Shown: positions 35,038-44,911, numbered from the stretch's first letter. The stretch is DNA of 64,000 nucleotides from an uncultured Bacteroidales bacterium (GCA_902801325.1 CADCHQ010000015.1:1-64000), one strand, 5' to 3'. Translations and numbers: made by a program. Notes: generated from the sequence alone by a model not told the origin.

Positions 35038-35262
35038 TCACTCGACCTCCTCGAATTCCACATATTCTCCTTCGTCGTCAGGAATCGTCTTTTTCGACTG
35101 AGTTTCCTTGTTTGAGGGTTCTGCGATATTATCCTTGCCAGTAAGGTCTGGCAGATTGATGCCAAAGAAACGCATGATCAGGTTCAGTATCGAAAAACCG
35201 AAACTGAGCACTACAAAGATGCCCGTAAGGAGCAACATGCCTAAGCAACCCAATACACGCAT
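35038..35262 (-). CDS. DUF4834-like small membrane protein
   Basis: A 74-residue protein: a hydrophobic N-terminal segment (CLGMLLLTGIFVVLSFGFSI), a short amphipathic stretch (LNLIMRFFGINLPD) and an acidic tail ending EGEYVEFEEVE. The pattern fits the DUF4834 family, found in Bacteroidota with no known function. It follows pssA by 23 bases and belongs to the psd-pssA operon. The 22-bp array reaches almost to its stop codon. Confidence 0.7.
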   Translation of the reverse strand: MRVLGCLGMLLLTGIFVVLSFGFSILNLIMRFFGINLPDLTGKDNIAEPSNKETQSKKTIPDDEGEYVEFEEVE

Positions 35263-35285
35263 ATCTCGAGACTAGAAGGTTTACA

Positions 35286-36011
35286 TCAGCGACCTGGCCT
35301 ACCATTAGTGGCCATCGACAAAGCCACATACCACACAATCATGGCTGCAATGCCGCTAACGCCCAGACACAGGCACATGGCGCAACCAAAAAGGAAGATG
35401 TACTTCACACTATTGTTTCGCCACGTGTAGTCCTTAAACTTCAAGGCAAACAAAGGTATCTCTGCCACCAAAAGCAAGCAGGAAAGCACCATGAAGAGGA
35501 AGAGGAAAACGGCATTGAACTTCAGCGAAGCCAAGAATGCATGCTGACCCACCACCAACGAAGCCCAGAAGAGGGCGTTGGCAGGCGTAGGAAGCCCGAT
35601 GAACGAAGTAGTCTGACGCGTGTCGAGATTGAACTTTGCCAGACGCAAAGCCGAGAATGCGGCCATCAGGAAAGCTGTGTACGGAACGAACTTCTCAACG
35701 GGCTGAAGCATCGCGGGATAGTGCACCTCGTGGAACAGATAGAACAGTACGGCCGAAGGAGCAACGCCAAAAGTGACGATGTCGGCCAGCGAATCGAGTT
35801 CCTTCCCTATTGGCGACGAAATCCCTAAAAGGCGTGCCACCATTCCGTCGAAGAAGTCGAACACGGCACCACAGATTATCATCACCAAGGCCCAGCGATA
35901 GTTGCCATAGAAAGCAGCACCCGTGGCCATGCATCCGCACATCAGATTGCAACAAGTCAACAGATTGGGCAGGGTGAAAAGTGCGACCTTCGAAGGTTGT
36001 GTATTATTCAT
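35286..36011 (-). CDS. pssA: CDP-diacylglycerol-serine O-phosphatidyltransferase
   Basis: A 241-residue integral membrane protein with the CDP-alcohol phosphatidyltransferase motif DGMVAR...G...D...D: FFDGMVARLLG then GKELDSLAD (about 57-80), and about six membrane segments. It makes phosphatidylserine, the precursor of phosphatidylethanolamine. The frame opens at a GTG 11 codons earlier, but the ATG at 36011 is preferred. It lies directly after psd and before the DUF4834 gene. Confidence 0.93.
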   Translation of the reverse strand: MNNTQPSKVALFTLPNLLTCCNLMCGCMATGAAFYGNYRWALVMIICGAVFDFFDGMVARLLGISSPIGKELDSLADIVTFGVAPSAVLFYLFHEVHYPAMLQPVEKFVPYTAFLMAAFSALRLAKFNLDTRQTTSFIGLPTPANALFWASLVVGQHAFLASLKFNAVFLFLFMVLSCLLLVAEIPLFALKFKDYTWRNNSVKYIFLFGCAMCLCLGVSGIAAMIVWYVALSMATNGRPGR

Positions 36012-36068
36012 ATTCTTCTTTAATGTTAGTTCATAAGCCCTCACTCGGAAGAGTAATGGGCAGGAGGT

Positions 36069-36755
36069 TTACAGACGGGCAATGATGGTTTCGTTTCCAG
36101 TGGTCTTCTGGCCCAGTTTCACGCAGACTTTAGTGCCCAAAGGCAGGTAAACGTCGACACGCGAACCGAACTTGATGAAGCCCATGTGGTCGTCAATCTC
36201 ATAATCCATCCCCTCCTCCAAATAAGTCACGACACGACGAGCAACAGCGCCTGCTATCTGGCGAGTCAGAATTTCCTCGCCCTCAGGCGTAACGATGACA
36301 ATCGTCGAACGCTCGTTCTCGATGCTGGCTTTGGGTAACCAAGCAGCATGGAAATTACCTTTGTGATGGCGAACCATCTTTACTCGTCCGTCGACAGGAA
36401 TCCAGTTAGCATGCACGTTCAGGATGCTCATGAAGATGGAAATCATCAGGCGACGATCGTGGAAATACTCGTTCTCTTCCACCTCTTCAATCACTACGAC
36501 CTTGCCGTCGGCAGGAGCAATGACTACGCCTTCCGTATTCTCCTCAAACTCACGAATGGGACAACGGAAGAAGTTAAGCATTAAGGCATAAAGGAGACCA
36601 CAGACGACGGTGACGACAATAAAGGGAACCTTTGTCTCAAAAATATAATACAACGCGGCAAACAATAATGCCATCAAAAAGGCAGAAATGACGAGGATGT
36701 GCACACCCTCGCGATGTATTCTTAATTTACGTAATTTTCTTAGTCTCTTACCCAT
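36069..36755 (-). CDS. psd: Phosphatidylserine decarboxylase
   Basis: A 228-residue membrane-associated proenzyme. Two N-terminal membrane segments (about 18-65) precede the catalytic part, and the FGSR motif near residue 192 is the self-cleavage site that creates the pyruvoyl group. The short length fits the PSD-A type of Bacteroidota. Together with PssA it gives phosphatidylethanolamine. It leads the operon psd-pssA-DUF4834, with a promoter at 36798-36805. Confidence 0.92.
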   Translation of the reverse strand: MGKRLRKLRKLRIHREGVHILVISAFLMALLFAALYYIFETKVPFIVVTVVCGLLYALMLNFFRCPIREFEENTEGVVIAPADGKVVVIEEVEENEYFHDRRLMISIFMSILNVHANWIPVDGRVKMVRHHKGNFHAAWLPKASIENERSTIVIVTPEGEEILTRQIAGAVARRVVTYLEEGMDYEIDDHMGFIKFGSRVDVYLPLGTKVCVKLGQKTTGNETIIARL

Positions 36756-36797
36756 TGAACGCAGTCAATCGGAGGACATTTGTCCTCAAATACATGC

Positions 36798-36805
36798 CAA
36801 AGTTA
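36798..36805 (-). promoter_or_regulatory. psd operon promoter -7 element
   Basis: TAACTTTG on the minus strand fits TAnnTTTG, 43 bases before the psd ATG; the operon diverges from dnaE. Confidence 0.6.
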
Positions 36806-36958
36806 ATGGTTTTCTTATAAATAATCAAAGAAATGTCGGGAAAAGATTTTATTTTCTTTCGAACTAAATAAAAATCCATGCATTGGTTGGATAATTCAAG
36901 AAAGAAATGTACCTTTATCCCAAATTTCACCTTTATTTCATTTTATACCATATTATAT

Positions 36959-39900
36959 ATGCCCGACTTTGTACATCTTCATGTGCACACTCAATATTCG
37001 CTACTCGACGGACAAGCCAGTATAGCGAAACTCCTCGACAAAGCCTCTGCCGACGGCATGCGAGGCATGGCCATCACCGATCATGGTAACATGATGGGTG
37101 TCAAGGAATTCTGCAACGCATGCAACAAACTTAACAAGAAGCGCAAGGACGAGGGTCTGGAACCCTTCAAACCTATTATCGGCTGTGAAATGTATGTTGC
37201 CCCACGCAATAAGGAATCGAAAGACAAGGAGTTGGGCGACGGCGTGCGCTATCACCTTATCGTGTTGGCGAAAAACCAGAAGGGCTATCACAACCTGATC
37301 AAACTGGTTTCGCGTTCGTGGATTGACGGATTCTACAACAAACCCAGAACCGACCGCCACGACCTGGAACTCTTTCACGAAGGACTCATCATCTGTTCGG
37401 CTTGCATCGCAGGCGAGGTTCCAAGGAAGATCTACAATGGAGACATCGAAGGGGCAGAGGAAACCATACGTTGGTATAAAGGAATCTTTGGTGAGGATTA
37501 CTACTTGGAACTGCAACGCCATGAAGTGAAGAACCCCAACCAGCGTGCCAATCGCGAGACCTTCCCCATCCAGCAGCAAGTGAACAAAGTCCTCATCGAA
37601 CTGGCACGAAAACATAATGTCAAGCTCATCTGTACCAATGATGTGCACTTTGTAGACGAGGACGACGCCGAGGCTCATGACCGACTCATTTGCCTTTCAA
37701 CAAGCAGAGACCTCGACGACCCAACTCGCATGCTCTATTCCAAGCAGGAATGGTTCAAGACCAAAGCCGAGATGGCAGAGATCTTTGCCGATGTGCCTGA
37801 GGCGATGGAAAACACCATTGAGATTCTCGACAAAGTGGAGGCTTACAGCATCGACCATGCGCCCATCATGCCGAACTTCGAAATTCCCGAAAGCTTTGGC
37901 ACTGAGGAACTGTATCACGAAAAGTTTACTGACGAAGACCTGTTCAACGAGTTCACACGCGACGAACACGGAAACGTCGTCATGAGCGAAGAAGAGGCGA
38001 AGAAGAAGATTGATAGAATGGGAGGCGTGCAAAAACTGTATCGACTGAAACTGGAAGCCGACTATCTGGCTCACCTTACCTTCAAAGGAGCAAAGCGTGT
38101 CTATGGCAACCCCATTCCCGACGAGGTTATGGAACGCCTCAACTTTGAGTTGCACGTCATGAAGTCGATGGGCTTCCCGGGATACTTCCTTATTGTGCAA
38201 GATTACATCAATGCTGCACGCCACGAGCTCAAAGTCAGTGTTGGTCCTGGTCGTGGGTCTGCGGCAGGAAGTGCTGTGGCTTATTGCCTGGGCATCACTC
38301 AGATAGACCCCATTCAGTACGATCTTCTGTTCGAGCGTTTCCTCAATCCCGACCGCATCTCCTTGCCTGATATCGATGTCGACTTTGATGACGACGGTCG
38401 TGGCAAAGTGCTTTCGTGGGTCACGCAAAAGTATGGAGAAGAAAAGGTTGCCCATATCATCACCTATGGCACAATGGCTACAAAGCTGGCCATCAAGGAC
38501 GTTGCACGCGTAGAGAAACTTCCTTTGGACAAATCAAACGAGCTTTGCAAACTCATACCCGAACGCATGCCCGAAGTCAATGGCAAGGCCATGAAGATGA
38601 ACCTAACCAATGTCATCAGCATCGTTCCCGAACTGCAGCAAGCCGAAAGCTCGTCTGACAAGGCCCTTAGCGATACCATTCGATACGCAAAAAAGTTAGA
38701 AGGAAACGTCAGAAACACGGGCGTTCATGCCTGTGGAGTCATTATCTGCAGGGATGACGTATCTGACTGGGTTCCCATCTCCACAGCCGACGATAAGGAA
38801 ACGGGCGAGAAACTGCTTTGCACGCAATATGAAGGTTCCGTCATTGAAGAAACGGGCCTCATCAAAATGGACTTCCTGGGACTGAAGACGCTCTCTCAGA
38901 TTAAGGAATGCCAGCAAAACATACGCGACAGTTTGGGCATAGAAGTGAACGTGGACAAGCTCGACATTAATGACCCTGCCACGTTCCAGCTCTATTGTGA
39001 CGGCAGAACCGTTGGAACGTTCCAGTTCGAGTCGGCTGGCATGCAGAAGTACCTGCGTGAGTTGCAACCTTCTTCCTTCGAGGACCTCATCGCCATGAAT
39101 GCCCTCTATCGCCCAGGTCCCATGGACTACATCCCTGACTTCATCGATCGCAAACAAGGGCGCAAGCCTGTGGAATACGATATTCCTTGCATGGAGAAAT
39201 ACCTCAAGGACACCTATGGGATTACGGTCTATCAAGAGCAGGTCATGTTGCTCAGCCGACAGCTTGCCAACTTCACACGAGGCGAAAGCGACACCTTGCG
39301 TAAGGCAATGGGTAAGAAGTTGAAGGACAAACTGGACCACATGAAGCCTAAGTTCATAAACCAAGGCAAGGAAAATGGTCATGATCCCAAGACGTTGGAG
39401 AAGATATGGGCCGACTGGGAGAAGTTCGCCTCCTACGCTTTCAATAAGAGTCACGCCACATGCTATTCTTGGATTGCTTACCAAACGGCATACCTCAAGG
39501 CGAACTATCCCGCCCAGTTCATGGCGGGCATAATGAGCCGCACCAAAGATATTACCGAGGTGTCGAAGTTTATGAGCGAATGCAAGGGCATGGGCATCGA
39601 AACCTTAGGTCCCGATGTTAATTACAGTCGACACAAGTTCAGTGTCGACCCCCAAGGCAACATTCGCTTTGGACTCACACGCATATCAGGTCTTGGTGCC
39701 AGTGCCGTGGAGGCCATCGTCAAGGAAAGAGACGCACGAGGTCTTTATCGCGATATCTTCGATTTTGCAAAACGCGTTCCCATCGGCATGGTCAAGCGCA
39801 GTGGACTCGAATGCCTTGCACTTAGCGGTGCCTTCGACTGTTTCTCGAACCAAATCACTCGCGAACAGTTCTTTGCCCAAACGCCCAAAGGCGAGACCTT

Positions 39901-40675
39901 CATCGACGTTCTCACACGCTTCAGCATGCAGTACCAACAGGCCGAACAGGAGGCACAATTCTCACTGTTCAGTGGTATGGAGGCCGTTGATGTCAGTCTG
40001 CCAGCCATTCCCGAGGCGGAGTCTTGGACGGCACTCGAACGCCTAAGTCGTGAGAAGGAGAAGATCGGCATCTATCTATCGGCCCACCCTCTTGACGAGT
40101 ATTCAGTCATCCTGAATCATACTTGCAACCTCAAGATGGAGAGCATTGCCGACCTATCTCAATTCAATGGTCGCGAAGTGCATTTCGGAGGCATCGTCAC
40201 AGGCGTGCGAAAAGGTATTTCCAAGTCCAACAAACCCTATGGAATTGTCACTATTGAAGACTACAGCGGTGCAGGAGAAATTCCCTTGTTCGGCAATGTC
40301 TGGCCTCAGTGGAGCAACTACATGCAGGTGGGTTACACCCTATACATTTCCGGACGAGTGCAACCTCGCCAGTATCAACCCGACCGCCTCGAACTGGTTA
40401 TCTCCAATGTCGATTTCATGGCCAACGTAAAGGATAAAGTCATCCAGACGCTCACCATCTCCTTTATGCTCGAAGAACTTGACGAGGACACAGTCTTCAC
40501 ACTTTCCGACCTCGCACGCAAGTATCCTGGCAAAGCCAAACTCGTGTTCAACATCTTCGAGGTTGGCCGCAATGCCCGTTTGCAGGCCATATCAACTCGG
40601 CATCGCATCAGTGTTACACCCGAAATCATTGACTTCCTCGACCAGCACAAAGAACTAACTTATAAGATTAATTAA
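36959..40675 (+). CDS. dnaE: DNA polymerase III subunit alpha
   Basis: A 1238-residue replicative polymerase of the DnaE type. The N-terminal PHP domain opens with FVHLHVHTQYSLLDG. The polymerase core holds GPGRGSAAGS and the catalytic aspartates in DIDVDFDDDGRG (about 480-495). A helix-hairpin-helix region and a C-terminal OB domain (FGGIVTGVRKGISKSNKPYG) follow. The frame is open for 27 more codons upstream, but the ATG before PDFVHLH is the family start. trxA follows 52 bases downstream on the same strand. Confidence 0.97.
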   Translation: MPDFVHLHVHTQYSLLDGQASIAKLLDKASADGMRGMAITDHGNMMGVKEFCNACNKLNKKRKDEGLEPFKPIIGCEMYVAPRNKESKDKELGDGVRYHLIVLAKNQKGYHNLIKLVSRSWIDGFYNKPRTDRHDLELFHEGLIICSACIAGEVPRKIYNGDIEGAEETIRWYKGIFGEDYYLELQRHEVKNPNQRANRETFPIQQQVNKVLIELARKHNVKLICTNDVHFVDEDDAEAHDRLICLSTSRDLDDPTRMLYSKQEWFKTKAEMAEIFADVPEAMENTIEILDKVEAYSIDHAPIMPNFEIPESFGTEELYHEKFTDEDLFNEFTRDEHGNVVMSEEEAKKKIDRMGGVQKLYRLKLEADYLAHLTFKGAKRVYGNPIPDEVMERLNFELHVMKSMGFPGYFLIVQDYINAARHELKVSVGPGRGSAAGSAVAYCLGITQIDPIQYDLLFERFLNPDRISLPDIDVDFDDDGRGKVLSWVTQKYGEEKVAHIITYGTMATKLAIKDVARVEKLPLDKSNELCKLIPERMPEVNGKAMKMNLTNVISIVPELQQAESSSDKALSDTIRYAKKLEGNVRNTGVHACGVIICRDDVSDWVPISTADDKETGEKLLCTQYEGSVIEETGLIKMDFLGLKTLSQIKECQQNIRDSLGIEVNVDKLDINDPATFQLYCDGRTVGTFQFESAGMQKYLRELQPSSFEDLIAMNALYRPGPMDYIPDFIDRKQGRKPVEYDIPCMEKYLKDTYGITVYQEQVMLLSRQLANFTRGESDTLRKAMGKKLKDKLDHMKPKFINQGKENGHDPKTLEKIWADWEKFASYAFNKSHATCYSWIAYQTAYLKANYPAQFMAGIMSRTKDITEVSKFMSECKGMGIETLGPDVNYSRHKFSVDPQGNIRFGLTRISGLGASAVEAIVKERDARGLYRDIFDFAKRVPIGMVKRSGLECLALSGAFDCFSNQITREQFFAQTPKGETFIDVLTRFSMQYQQAEQEAQFSLFSGMEAVDVSLPAIPEAESWTALERLSREKEKIGIYLSAHPLDEYSVILNHTCNLKMESIADLSQFNGREVHFGGIVTGVRKGISKSNKPYGIVTIEDYSGAGEIPLFGNVWPQWSNYMQVGYTLYISGRVQPRQYQPDRLELVISNVDFMANVKDKVIQTLTISFMLEELDEDTVFTLSDLARKYPGKAKLVFNIFEVGRNARLQAISTRHRISVTPEIIDFLDQHKELTYKIN

Positions 40676-40727
40676 AGATTTTAGACTGAGAACCGAACAT
40701 ACATATTAACATTTAACATTATTCATT

Positions 40728-41045
40728 ATGGCACTAAACATCACAAGCGCTAATTTCCAGGAGCTGCTGCAGAGCGGCAAGCCCCTCGTCATCGACTTTT
40801 GGGCCACTTGGTGCGGTCCTTGCAAACGACTCGGTCCCACCATCGAAGAACTGGCTCAGCAGTACGAAGGCCAAGTAAACATCGGCAAGTGCGATGTTGA
40901 AGAAGACGAAGACCTCCCCATGCAGTTCCAAGTCAGCAGCATTCCCTGCATCGTTTTCTTCGACCGTCAGGGCCAGATGGTTCAGCGTCTGGTAGGCCTG
41001 CAACCTAAGTCCACACTTGAGCAAGCAATTCAGAAACTGCTTTAA
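40728..41045 (+). CDS. trxA: Thioredoxin
   Basis: A 105-residue cytoplasmic thioredoxin with the active site WCGPC at residues 28-32, cis-Pro in SIPCIVFF and the usual length. It reduces protein disulfides. It lies between dnaE and an acidic conserved protein on the same strand. Confidence 0.96.
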   Translation: MALNITSANFQELLQSGKPLVIDFWATWCGPCKRLGPTIEELAQQYEGQVNIGKCDVEEDEDLPMQFQVSSIPCIVFFDRQGQMVQRLVGLQPKSTLEQAIQKLL

Positions 41046-41048
41046 GTC

Positions 41049-41098
41049 CCGTTCTCCTCATCTCTTCCCATTAGGGGAGAGGTCAGGGAGGAGAGGGA
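41049..41098 (-). repeat. CT-rich palindromic element
   Basis: TTCTCCTCATCTCTTCCCAT then TAGGGGAGAGGTCAGGG and AGGAGAGGG, between trxA and the acidic-protein gene. Confidence 0.55.
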
Positions 41099-41152
41099 TT
41101 GAACTGGCGACTATGAGTACTCAATTTTGAACTATAAACCACAGAACAAACC

Positions 41153-41488
41153 ATGAATTTCGAAGACGAACTTTTGCAGGATGCAGAGGATGACCGCCTA
41201 ACCGTGGAATTCATCAAGAACTACCTGCCTCAGGAACTGAAGGAGAAGTTTTCTGACGAACAACTCTATTATCTTCTCGATGTCCTCGTCGAATACTATG
41301 CCGAAAGCGGTATTCTGGAAGCCGAGCCCGACAAGGACGGCTACATCGACATCGATGTTGAACAGATTGCCGAGCATTTAGCACAGCAAGCCCGCAAGGA
41401 CCAAATGGGCGACTTCAGTCCCGAAGACCTCCGTTGGGTGGTTGAAGGCGAGATGGAGTACGCCGAATCCTTGGACGGCGAGGAATAA
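41153..41488 (+). CDS. Conserved acidic protein of unknown function
   Basis: A 111-residue, very acidic, soluble protein with no signal peptide or membrane segment. It opens with MNFEDELLQDAEDDRLTVEF; the middle (DEQLYYLLDVLVEYYAESG then DKDGYIDIDVEQIAEHLA) is a helical pattern. I do not recognise a named family. It follows trxA on the same strand and ends at a convergent terminator. Confidence 0.7.
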   Translation: MNFEDELLQDAEDDRLTVEFIKNYLPQELKEKFSDEQLYYLLDVLVEYYAESGILEAEPDKDGYIDIDVEQIAEHLAQQARKDQMGDFSPEDLRWVVEGEMEYAESLDGEE

Positions 41489-41518
41489 GAGAGGAACCAC
41501 TCCTTGCCCTTATCATTA

Positions 41519-41556
41519 CAATGCACCGCCCCGATTCAGGGCAGTGCATTGTTTGT
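41519..41556. terminator. Convergent terminator
   Basis: CAATGCAC-c-GCCC, loop CGATTCA, GGGC-a-GTGCATTG, then GTTTGTAT. It separates the acidic-protein gene from the oppositely directed tsaE. Confidence 0.75.
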
Positions 41557-41573
41557 ATATGCAGAGTGATTAC

Positions 41574-41639
41574 CGAACATAGGTTCGAGGCACAATGAAC
41601 CTAGGTTCTATGCCTCAAAGACAAGGGTTCGAGAACCAT
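41574..41639. repeat. Short 22-bp-unit array (locus 3)
   Basis: Three units with centres at 41578 (CATA), 41600 (CCTA) and 41622 (CAAG), 22 bases apart. The middle unit is the perfect 12-bp palindrome GAACCTAGGTTC at 41597-41608, and two units carry GGTTCGAG. The first half is in the convergent gap; the third unit is inside the last codons of tsaE. Confidence 0.75.
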
Positions 41640-42033
41640 CGGGCTGTTCCTCGATAGTGACGCAAACAGCATCCTCGGGAAGGAGAGGTTCAACTAACTC
41701 TGGCCACTCAACAAGGCAAAGATTGCCAGAATAAAAATAGTCTTCGCACCCCATATCCTGCGCTTCGGAAAGCGTCTTCACCCGATAGAAGTCGAAATGG
41801 TATATAGGACCGTAAGAGCCTTCATATTCATTGACGATAGCAAAGGTGGGAGAGGTGACGATATCATCTGTGACACCAAGTTCGTGGCAGATGGCCTTGA
41901 CGAAAGTGGTTTTGCCAGCACCCATGCCTCCATAAAAGGCAACGACCCGGCGGTTGCCTATCGCATCGAGGAACTGACGGGCGGCCTCCCGTATTGTTTG
42001 TTGCTGGAAGTTGATAGTTGAAAGATTCACCAT
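41608..42033 (-). CDS. tsaE: tRNA threonylcarbamoyladenosine biosynthesis ATPase TsaE
   Basis: A 141-residue cytoplasmic P-loop protein with Walker A GGMGAGKTT (35-43), then SPTFAIVNEYEG and FDFYRV, as in the TsaE family. It supports t6A37 modification of ANN-decoding tRNAs together with TsaB, TsaC and TsaD. Its last codons (SRTLVFEA) lie in the first unit of the 22-bp array. A promoter element lies at 42053-42060. Confidence 0.94.
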   Translation of the reverse strand: MVNLSTINFQQQTIREAARQFLDAIGNRRVVAFYGGMGAGKTTFVKAICHELGVTDDIVTSPTFAIVNEYEGSYGPIYHFDFYRVKTLSEAQDMGCEDYFYSGNLCLVEWPELVEPLLPEDAVCVTIEEQPDGSRTLVFEA

Positions 42034-42052
42034 GCTCGTTCTTTTTATGGTG

Positions 42053-42060
42053 CAAAGGTA
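42053..42060 (-). promoter_or_regulatory. tsaE promoter -7 element
   Basis: TACCTTTG on the minus strand fits TAnnTTTG, 20 bases before the tsaE ATG. Confidence 0.6.
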
Positions 42061-42196
42061 CGATTAAACGAGCACAGAACAAAATAAACTCGTTTAATTT
42101 TTATATTAGATGCAGTACATTCGACCGATAGGTGTAGCATTGACAGAGGTCGTTTTGTCGAACCGAAGCCTTAAAGTCGGGCGATTCGTGGACAAG

Positions 42197-43183
42197 TCAC
42201 CGCAGATAGTCCTCCACCAGCCAGCCACATTTATCAACGGTCACCCGATAGTAACGGCCCGTCATAATGCGGAAGTCGGAGGTAAAGAGCGGATTGAAGG
42301 TACCGGGCATCAGCCGTTCGACATAGAGTTTCATGAGTCCGAAGGCCTTGAGGGTCTCTTCGTCGGGTTGCTCAGGGGAAAGCAGTTCAAGCGTGTATTC
42401 TGCCTCGGCCGAACGGGCTTCGCGAGGCTTTTCATAGAGCAGGACGGAGAATGTATGTTCGGTCATGATGTCGTCGTTTCCGTCGTTCCCAAAGTGGAGA
42501 TTGAGCATGCGGCCAAAGAGTCGGGCACCAGAGCGGATGCAGTGATACCATTGACCATCCAGCGTACCGCCAGGCGCTGCAAGACAGAAAAAGTCGAGGG
42601 GACGATAGTTGAAGCCTCCCATACCCACGCGCGAATACCTGTCGAAGGTGTCGGCCAACGGTAAGGGTGAGACAACGAATCCCATGTAGTGGCGCGGCTC
42701 ACGTAGGAAGACATAGGTACGCTCCATCAAAGGTAGGGTGTCGCGATTCACCCGCTTCAGCAGTTCAGTCTGAGGCAGCCCACCGGCATCGAGCAGTTGC
42801 TGCAAGTGGAAACGCTTGCCGCGTGCCCACACACCTCGCAGGTTGCGAACCTTGCGGAGTGGATGGTCGCGCAAGGGAGACGTGAGCAGTATGCTCCGGT
42901 CGTTGAATCCATAGACAATGGAGTCGAAGCCTTCATAAGGGGACGAGGTAAAGCGATGGGTGTGGTACTTGTGGAAGGCTTCTTTCATCTCCGAAACCGA
43001 AACGGTATCGCGGAAGTAGCGAAGGAGAATGCCCAGGTCGCCTTTCGACTGATAGCGGTACCTGTGCCACGTTTCGCTGAACAGGTTGCGAGGAATTTCT
43101 TTTTCAACTCTCTGCCTCTGTGCCGAGGCACTGAACACGATGCAGCTTAAGAGTGCTGCGAAGAGGATGCATACATTTTTCAT
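42197..43183 (-). CDS. Exported protein of unknown function
   Basis: A 328-residue protein with a signal peptide (MKNVCILFAALLSCIVFSAS, cut near AQR). No domain is recognised. The text is rich in aromatic and basic residues, with segments such as HYMGFVVSPLPLADTF and SGARLFGRMLNLHFGNDGN. It has its own promoter at 43214-43221 and runs in the same direction as tsaE. Confidence 0.65.
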   Translation of the reverse strand: MKNVCILFAALLSCIVFSASAQRQRVEKEIPRNLFSETWHRYRYQSKGDLGILLRYFRDTVSVSEMKEAFHKYHTHRFTSSPYEGFDSIVYGFNDRSILLTSPLRDHPLRKVRNLRGVWARGKRFHLQQLLDAGGLPQTELLKRVNRDTLPLMERTYVFLREPRHYMGFVVSPLPLADTFDRYSRVGMGGFNYRPLDFFCLAAPGGTLDGQWYHCIRSGARLFGRMLNLHFGNDGNDDIMTEHTFSVLLYEKPREARSAEAEYTLELLSPEQPDEETLKAFGLMKLYVERLMPGTFNPLFTSDFRIMTGRYYRVTVDKCGWLVEDYLR

Positions 43184-43213
43184 AATCTTGCTTTAAAAAA
43201 GGATTTCTGACGG

Positions 43214-43221
43214 CAAAGGTA
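43214..43221 (-). promoter_or_regulatory. -7 element for the 328-aa exported protein
   Basis: TACCTTTG on the minus strand fits TAnnTTTG, 30 bases before the ATG. Confidence 0.55.
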
Positions 43222-43336
43222 ACGCAGAAAACCATCTTCGCAAAGCAAAGCAAGCGAAACTTGGCAGCATGAGGTACACCGAAAATACACTAAAAGAGTA
43301 TGGGCTCGGATGGTTAATTGTCTGGATAGGCGTGAG

Positions 43337-44881
43337 TTATCCCTTGCTTGCGGGTTGACTCACTTTTCTGAGCGTTATCAGAAGCGTGGAGGCACTTCTC
43401 TGCCCCGATAATTTCTGATTGGCACCTGATTTAGCATTGCCTACGGCCTGAGGAGAGATGTCCAGGAGGGTGGCGATACCCCCGGAGGGAATGTCGATGA
43501 GGGTGAGCAGGGCCACAAGGCGTTCCTGCTCCGATAGTTTGAAGGAAACAAACTGAGACCAAACATGTGGCATGTGGCGTTTGAAGGCGCTTGTCAGTTG
43601 TCCCCATTCTCGTTTTGTGGGCCTTTTGCCGTTGTACTCCTTGCGCGCCATGGCTTCGAACAACTTAACAATTTCCTCACCCCTCAATTGTTCCTCACGT
43701 AATGCCATGTTCCAGTTCCCGATTTCCACTTCTGCCTTTTGCAGTTTGTCTGCGGTCAGTTGCAGTGCCTCATCCTTCTTTCGGGCGCGATTCCTTACCT
43801 TATTATATATATAAAAGAAAAAGAAGAGGATTAAGACGAATGCCACGCCAATTGTCAAGACCAGTCTCCACGCCATCCAAGCCTCACGAGCCTTCTGGTT
43901 TGCCTGATGCTGGCTTTGCGTCTGTTCGTATTTTGACTCTGAGAGAAGAACAGATTGAATATCCATGCGGTTACGGATGGCTCTTTTTGCTTTTTCTTGT
44001 TGATAAATGCGAGCATACTTCTCGATGGAATCGGAATTTCCCTGCGCCTCGTAGATTGAGAGCAAACTTTTCGATGCCTCCATAGAATAGTCGGAGGAGA
44101 GCAACCGGCGAAAGTAGTATTCGGCAGAGTCTATCCAATTCGTTCCCTTATACAATAGCCCTTTGCTGTAATAGTACAGTTCGTTACCTGCTTGAATGTT
44201 GCCCTGCTCGTCAAACAGACCTGATTCTCGTTCGTAGGTGTCCAATAGCCGCCTCACCCATTCGTAGTCCCCATTGCAAGCGTAAGTATAGATAGGCGTA
44301 TAATAGACACGAGCTGCCTGCTTACGGTCCCCCTTCTGGAGATAGAATCGACGGACCTTGTTGGCAACTTGCATCATGGTTGCTGTATCGCCCAAGACAG
44401 AATAGGAACCTATCGTGTGACCAAGTGCACTGATGCTGAGCAGTGTATCCCCTGCCTTGAGGGCCAGTCGGCTCTGCTCTTGATACGCATGGAGGTGCTC
44501 GTAGCTTTGGGATTGTTCGCCGTATATGACTCCCATCTCGCCGAAAACACGAGACAGGGTTGCATAATCGCAGTCGGAGTCAAGTGTGTCGGCTTTCTGA
44601 ACGGCAGTCTCAAAGTAATGAAGGGCTATTGTTTTGTCGCCCATGTCACGATAGGCACAACCCAGCATGTAGTAAGCACGTAGGCGGAGGGCGGTGGAAT
44701 GCCACCAGTGGTCGTAATAACGGACAAGGCTGAGGCCAATGCTGTCGGAGGTGAACAGCGAATCGTGCAGATTCATCCACTCTGCCTGTTCAAGCATCTG
44801 GTGCATGCGGTCGGACCGCCCACAAGAGACGAGTAGGAGGACAGACAAGAAGGGCAATATGTGGTGTAGGAGCGTTCTCAC
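43337..44881 (-). CDS. TPR membrane regulator with a C-terminal helix-turn-helix-like domain
   Basis: A 514-residue lipoprotein-like protein (lipobox LLVSC, Cys 20) with TPR-type helical repeats (about 40-310), one membrane segment (AWRLVLTIGVAFVLILFFFF, about 335-358), a coiled coil and a C-terminal domain ending SGGIATLLDISPQAVGNAKS, which looks like a DNA-binding helix-turn-helix. This layout occurs in Bacteroidota one-component sensors. It starts with GTG, 30 bases after porX, and is the last gene of the aroA-to-porX run. Its signal and targets are unknown. Confidence 0.75.
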   Translation of the reverse strand: MRTLLHHILPFLSVLLLVSCGRSDRMHQMLEQAEWMNLHDSLFTSDSIGLSLVRYYDHWWHSTALRLRAYYMLGCAYRDMGDKTIALHYFETAVQKADTLDSDCDYATLSRVFGEMGVIYGEQSQSYEHLHAYQEQSRLALKAGDTLLSISALGHTIGSYSVLGDTATMMQVANKVRRFYLQKGDRKQAARVYYTPIYTYACNGDYEWVRRLLDTYERESGLFDEQGNIQAGNELYYYSKGLLYKGTNWIDSAEYYFRRLLSSDYSMEASKSLLSIYEAQGNSDSIEKYARIYQQEKAKRAIRNRMDIQSVLLSESKYEQTQSQHQANQKAREAWMAWRLVLTIGVAFVLILFFFFYIYNKVRNRARKKDEALQLTADKLQKAEVEIGNWNMALREEQLRGEEIVKLFEAMARKEYNGKRPTKREWGQLTSAFKRHMPHVWSQFVSFKLSEQERLVALLTLIDIPSGGIATLLDISPQAVGNAKSGANQKLSGQRSASTLLITLRKVSQPASKG

Positions 44882-44911
44882 AGGGGAATGGAACGGATGG
44901 TTATGTGCCGC

